Below are positions 4,879-7,530 of a stretch of 7,530 bases of DNA, one piece after another. A program made the translations under genes and the position numbers. The notes beneath the pieces are model-generated. The model saw only the letters and a list, made by a program, of their open reading frames with translations, was not told the origin of the DNA and made no database searches. How positions within the stretch are numbered: position 1 is the first letter of the stretch; every line of letters begins with the position of its first letter. Source of the DNA: JBHIET01 sp046760785 (GTDB lineage: Bacteria; Chloroflexota; Anaerolineae; B4-G1); the NCBI GenBank assembly GCA_046760785.1, contig JBHIET010000111.1:1-7530 (forward strand), written 5' to 3'.

Positions 4879-6192
4879 ATGGGAAAGGGAATGCGCGTCC
4901 TGGTAGCGGCGCTGTGTTTGCTGGTGGGATTGGTAGCGAATACGGCAGCACAAACGGAACGGGAAGTTCACGTGCTGACGGTGGACGGGGCAATCTCGAG
5001 CGCGACCGCCGACTACCTCAATCGGGGTATCGAGTCGGCCGGGCGGGCAGGAGCGCAGGCTGTGGTCATCCTGCTCGACACCCCTGGCGGCGACGTCACT
5101 GCCACGCTCAAGATCATGGAGACGCTGGAGAACGCGGAGGTGCCGGTCATCGTCTACGTCTGGCCGCGCGGTGGGATGGCCGCGTCGGCTGGAGTGCTCA
5201 TCACGCTGGCAGCTTCGGGAGCGGCGATGGCTCCCTACACGACTATCGGCGCGGCCCATCCGGTGACCACGAGCGACGTGGAGGTAGATGCCGATGCGAT
5301 AGAGAAGGTCACCAACGCACTGGTGGAACACGCAGGGGTCTTTGCCGCCCGGCGGGGGGAGGCAGCGGTGGAGTGGACCGAGCGGGCCATCCGCGAGAGC
5401 GAGACTGCGAATGAGCAGGAGGCGTTTGAGTTGGGGGTGATTGACCTGATCGCCGACGATCTGGACGATCTGCTGACGCAGTTCGATGGTCGCACGGTGC
5501 CGTTGGGCGCGGGCGAGGTGACGCTGCGTACGGCCAACGCCACAGTGCGCGAGGTGCCGATGTCGCCGGTCGAGCAGGTTCTGAGCATGCTCATCAACCC
5601 CAACATCGCTTTCATCCTCCTGGTAGCAGGCATCCAACTCATCTTCATAGAGCTTTCAGCCCCGGGCGGATGGGTGGCCGGCTTCCTGGGCACGCTCTGT
5701 CTGGCGCTGGCCGCCTACGCTATGCGCATCCTGCCGCTCAACTGGCTGGGCCTGATACTCATCGTCACGTCCTTCGTCCTCTTTTTCCTCGACCTCAAGA
5801 TACCCGGCGTGCAGGCACTGAGCATCGTGGGTATGGGGACGCTCATCGCCGGGGCACTGGTTCTGTTCAACGCCCCGATAGGCTCCCCCTACGGCAAGGT
5901 CTCGGTGCCACTGGTGGCGGCAACGGGGCTGGCGGTCGGGGCCTTCTTCGCCTTCATCGTGGCCAAAGGGCTGCGCGCCCAAAAGTTGCGGCCCGCGACC
6001 GGACCGGAAGCGCTGCTCGGCCGCCAGGGCGTCGTCCGGGCGCCACTCGATCCTGACGGCACGGTGTGGGTGGCGGGGGAAGTCTGGACGGCGAGCGCCG
6101 ACGACGGCCCTCTCGCCGAGGGCGAGCAGGTTGAGGTCGTCGCCATCGAGGGGCTGCGGCTGCGCGTGCGACGAAGTTCCGGAGAGAGATAG
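4879..6192 (+). CDS. nfeD: NfeD/1510-N-type membrane serine protease
   Basis: A 437-residue full-length NfeD protein, a membrane protease with a ClpP-like domain that in archaeal relatives cleaves stomatin-type partners with a Ser-Lys dyad. Residues 5-24 are a signal or anchor segment ending TAAQ. The protease domain spans about 28-230: LLDTPGGDVTATLKIME (65-81), then GGMAASAG with S103 as nucleophile, and K143 in IEKVTNALVEHAG, 40 residues later, as the probable general base. About four membrane spans follow (roughly 255-365, including NPNIAFILLVAGIQLIFIEL). A C-terminal OB-fold NfeD domain closes the protein (about 372-437, LLGRQGVVRAPLDPDGTVW). The start is set by GGAGGTGA at 4867-4874, four bases before the ATG. 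The usual stomatin/flotillin (SPFH) partner gene is not adjacent in this window. Confidence 0.92.
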   Translation: MGKGMRVLVAALCLLVGLVANTAAQTEREVHVLTVDGAISSATADYLNRGIESAGRAGAQAVVILLDTPGGDVTATLKIMETLENAEVPVIVYVWPRGGMAASAGVLITLAASGAAMAPYTTIGAAHPVTTSDVEVDADAIEKVTNALVEHAGVFAARRGEAAVEWTERAIRESETANEQEAFELGVIDLIADDLDDLLTQFDGRTVPLGAGEVTLRTANATVREVPMSPVEQVLSMLINPNIAFILLVAGIQLIFIELSAPGGWVAGFLGTLCLALAAYAMRILPLNWLGLILIVTSFVLFFLDLKIPGVQALSIVGMGTLIAGALVLFNAPIGSPYGKVSVPLVAATGLAVGAFFAFIVAKGLRAQKLRPATGPEALLGRQGVVRAPLDPDGTVWVAGEVWTASADDGPLAEGEQVEVVAIEGLRLRVRRSSGER

Positions 6193-6362
6193 AGACTACG
6201 GTGGTGGAATAGGGCGTGTCCACGCTTCAATTACACAGCGACCGTCGCGGTGGTCGTGGACGATGGCTGTCCATGTAGAATCTGAGTGAAAGAAGGCACA
6301 GACTTACCGGTAACGAGGGCGTATAGCACATCAGGGTCTATGTCTGCATCATTGGGCCAGCA
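6193..6362 (+). other. Possible decayed 5' part of the PA14-protein gene
   Basis: No intact gene. One short plus-strand reading (6226-6285) gives FNYTATVAVVVDDG, which loosely resembles the strand-plus-DDG core of PA14 domains, and another frame just before the downstream gene (6327-6362) gives HIRVYVCIIGPA before joining LVDGAPVIDAW. Both are followed or preceded by stops (TAG at 6324-6326). This pattern fits a frameshifted upstream portion but is too short to be certain. Confidence 0.3.
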
Positions 6363-7352
6363 TTGGTGGACGGTGCGCCGGTGATTGACGCCTGGTTTGA
6401 TCAGAAAATGCCCAACCGCCACACCGCCGACGTGTACCTGGCGGCTGGCCAACACGCCATCATCGTCGAGTACTACGAGCACGGAGACAGGGCCAGCGTC
6501 CGTGTCTGGTGGAAACCGCTGGACGCCTTCACTGGCTGGCGGGGTGAGTACTACGACAATCGTGACTTCGCCGGCTCGCCGGTGCTCGTGCGCGACGACT
6601 CCGAGATCAACTTCGATTGGGGCGTGGGGCCGCCGGTGGATTGGATGACCGACGACAACTTCGCCGTCCGCTGGACGCGCACGGTGAACTTCACGTCAGG
6701 CTACTACCGCTTCGTGGTGCAGGCCGACGACGGCGTGCGGCTGTGGATCAACCAACACGCCCTCATTGACAAGTGGCAGGATATGGACTACGAGCTCCAC
6801 TACGTGGACGGCTGCTATATGGAGGGGCAGTACACCATCGTCGTCGAGTACTACGAGCACGGAGGGAGCGCCCGCGTGCGGGCCTGGTGGGAAACCGGCA
6901 CGAACGACGACGCCCCTCCCTCCTTTGTATCAGTTGTGCCGGACTCTGTGGGGGCGGCGCCAGCGGAGGCCGAAGACGACCCGTGGGAGGCGGCCTACTT
7001 CGCCAACACCAATCTGAGCGGCGCGCCGATGCTGACGCGCATCGAGACGGCGCTGGACCACAACTGGAGCTGGGGTTCGCCCGGGGCTGGTGTGCCGAAG
7101 GACTACTTCTCTGCCCGCTGGACGCAGTCGCCGCACTTCCGCGCCGGCACCTACCGCTTCACCACCTACACCGATGACGGCGTGCGGCTGTGGGTGGACG
7201 GCAAGCTGTGGATTGACTCCTGGCGTCCTATGCGTGGCTACCGCAGCGTGCGGGTCTGGCTGAGCGAGGGGGTGCACGACTTGCGGATGGAGTACTACGA
7301 GCGCACCGGGATCGCCCTGGCGCGGCTCAACTGGCAGCGCATCTCACGCTGA
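6363..7352 (+). CDS. PA14-domain repeat protein, probably N-terminally truncated
   Basis: A 329-residue open frame from a TTG. It contains the C-terminal half of one PA14 domain (residues about 1-50, VDGAPVIDAWFDQ to ASVRVWW), a complete second (about 58-176, with ADDGVRLWI at 121-129 and IVVEYYEHGGSARVRAWWE), an acidic/proline linker (about 178-207) and a complete third (about 208-326, with DDGVRLWVDGKLWIDSW). PA14 is a beta-barrel module that binds carbohydrate in several extracellular enzymes and adhesins. Such proteins are normally exported, yet there is no signal peptide and no ribosome binding site before the TTG or the nearby GTG or ATG codons. The start therefore falls inside a domain, and the gene looks like the remainder of a longer one. 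The domains share long identical DNA stretches, pointing to fairly recent duplication or gene conversion. Domain assignment is firm; whether it is expressed is doubtful. Confidence 0.75.
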   Translation: MVDGAPVIDAWFDQKMPNRHTADVYLAAGQHAIIVEYYEHGDRASVRVWWKPLDAFTGWRGEYYDNRDFAGSPVLVRDDSEINFDWGVGPPVDWMTDDNFAVRWTRTVNFTSGYYRFVVQADDGVRLWINQHALIDKWQDMDYELHYVDGCYMEGQYTIVVEYYEHGGSARVRAWWETGTNDDAPPSFVSVVPDSVGAAPAEAEDDPWEAAYFANTNLSGAPMLTRIETALDHNWSWGSPGAGVPKDYFSARWTQSPHFRAGTYRFTTYTDDGVRLWVDGKLWIDSWRPMRGYRSVRVWLSEGVHDLRMEYYERTGIALARLNWQRISR

Positions 7353-7364
7353 GATTTCGGGACG

Positions 7365-7413
7365 CGGATCGGCAGGATCAGGGCGGATTGCTCCGTGCCA
7401 GTCTGCCGATCCG
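7365..7413. terminator. Shared hairpin between two convergent genes
   Basis: CGGATCGGCAG (7365-7375) pairs perfectly over 11 bp with CTGCCGATCCG (7403-7413), with a 27-base loop. It lies 12 bases after the PA14-gene stop and 4 bases after the stop of the minus-strand gene at 7418. On the plus strand it is followed only by TTTG, so termination would be modest; the large loop leaves open a dispersed palindromic repeat. Confidence 0.5.
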
Positions 7414-7417
7414 TTTG

Positions 7418-7530
7418 CTACTCTCCATACCCCAGCGAACGGATGTACTGCGCCAGTTTGCGCCAGTGGCCTTGTACGAGGCGACGGCGTATTTGGAATC
7501 GCTCACCTTGCGCTTGAACTCGTAGAGAAA
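7418..7530 (-). pseudogene. 3' end of an unrecognised gene with an apparent frameshift
   Basis: Entering from the right edge, the minus strand reads FLYEFKRKVSDSKYAVASYK and then, after a one-base shift at AAGGCC (plus 7469-7474), GHWRKLAQYIRSLGYGE followed by TAG at 7420-7418. Without the shift, the first frame runs on through the hairpin with no protein-like character, so a missing G in the GG run is the simplest explanation (mutation or sequencing error). The basic, aromatic C-terminus does not match a family I can name. Confidence 0.4.

Noticed and set aside
4771..5637. A 288-codon minus-strand open frame over the start of the nfeD-like gene
   Set aside because: Arg/His-rich composition, overlaps a clearly conserved protein, and no ribosome binding site or family pattern.

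Overview
The window is GC-rich bacterial DNA, probably from an environmental Chloroflexota-type genome (Anaerolineae/Caldilineae-like). That placement is an inference. It rests on the style of the proteins (a GT4 glycosyltransferase, a GalE-like epimerase, a Zn-dependent phospholipase C-like protein, an NfeD/1510-N protease, PA14 repeats), on a TumE-like toxin/antitoxin-style pair, and on short dispersed repeats of a kind I associate with such genomes. No rRNA or tRNA gene is present to anchor it.

Left half, minus strand (1-3284). Read in the direction of transcription, the order is: a GalE-type UDP-glucose 4-epimerase (3284-2301); a two-gene toxin/antitoxin-like cassette with its own promoter (2185-1523), whose second gene is split by a one-base frame change on a T6 run; a GT4 glycosyltransferase (1438-269); and, overlapping it by an ATGA junction, the start of a response regulator that runs off the left edge. 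GalE and the glycosyltransferase fit a surface polysaccharide or glycoconjugate role. The cassette looks inserted between them. The glycosyltransferase itself carries two in-frame repeat-derived insertions: a PEPLEG-type dispersed repeat and blocks of tandem heptamers.

Middle (3285-3953). This 669-bp spacer has no convincing protein gene but is dense in structure: a 12-bp inverted repeat bounding a 178-bp element that contains a long GC-rich hairpin, a solo copy of the CTGAGCCTGTCGAAGGG repeat, and two interleaved palindromes. It ends with a perfect consensus sigma-70 promoter (TTGACA-N17-TATAAT) that directly precedes a 64-nt rod-like hairpin with a U-rich tail. I read the last item as a candidate small RNA gene and as the most notable unexplained feature.

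Right half (3954-7530). A Zn-dependent phospholipase C-like gene (minus) is divergent from an nfeD-type membrane serine protease gene (plus). The spacer between them is largely made of degenerate heptamer repeats, the same family found inside the glycosyltransferase. Next comes a plus-strand PA14-repeat protein that starts in the middle of its first PA14 domain without a signal peptide or ribosome binding site, so it is probably the remnant of a longer exported protein. It converges, across a shared 11-bp-stem hairpin, on the frameshifted 3' end of an unrecognised minus-strand gene at the right edge.
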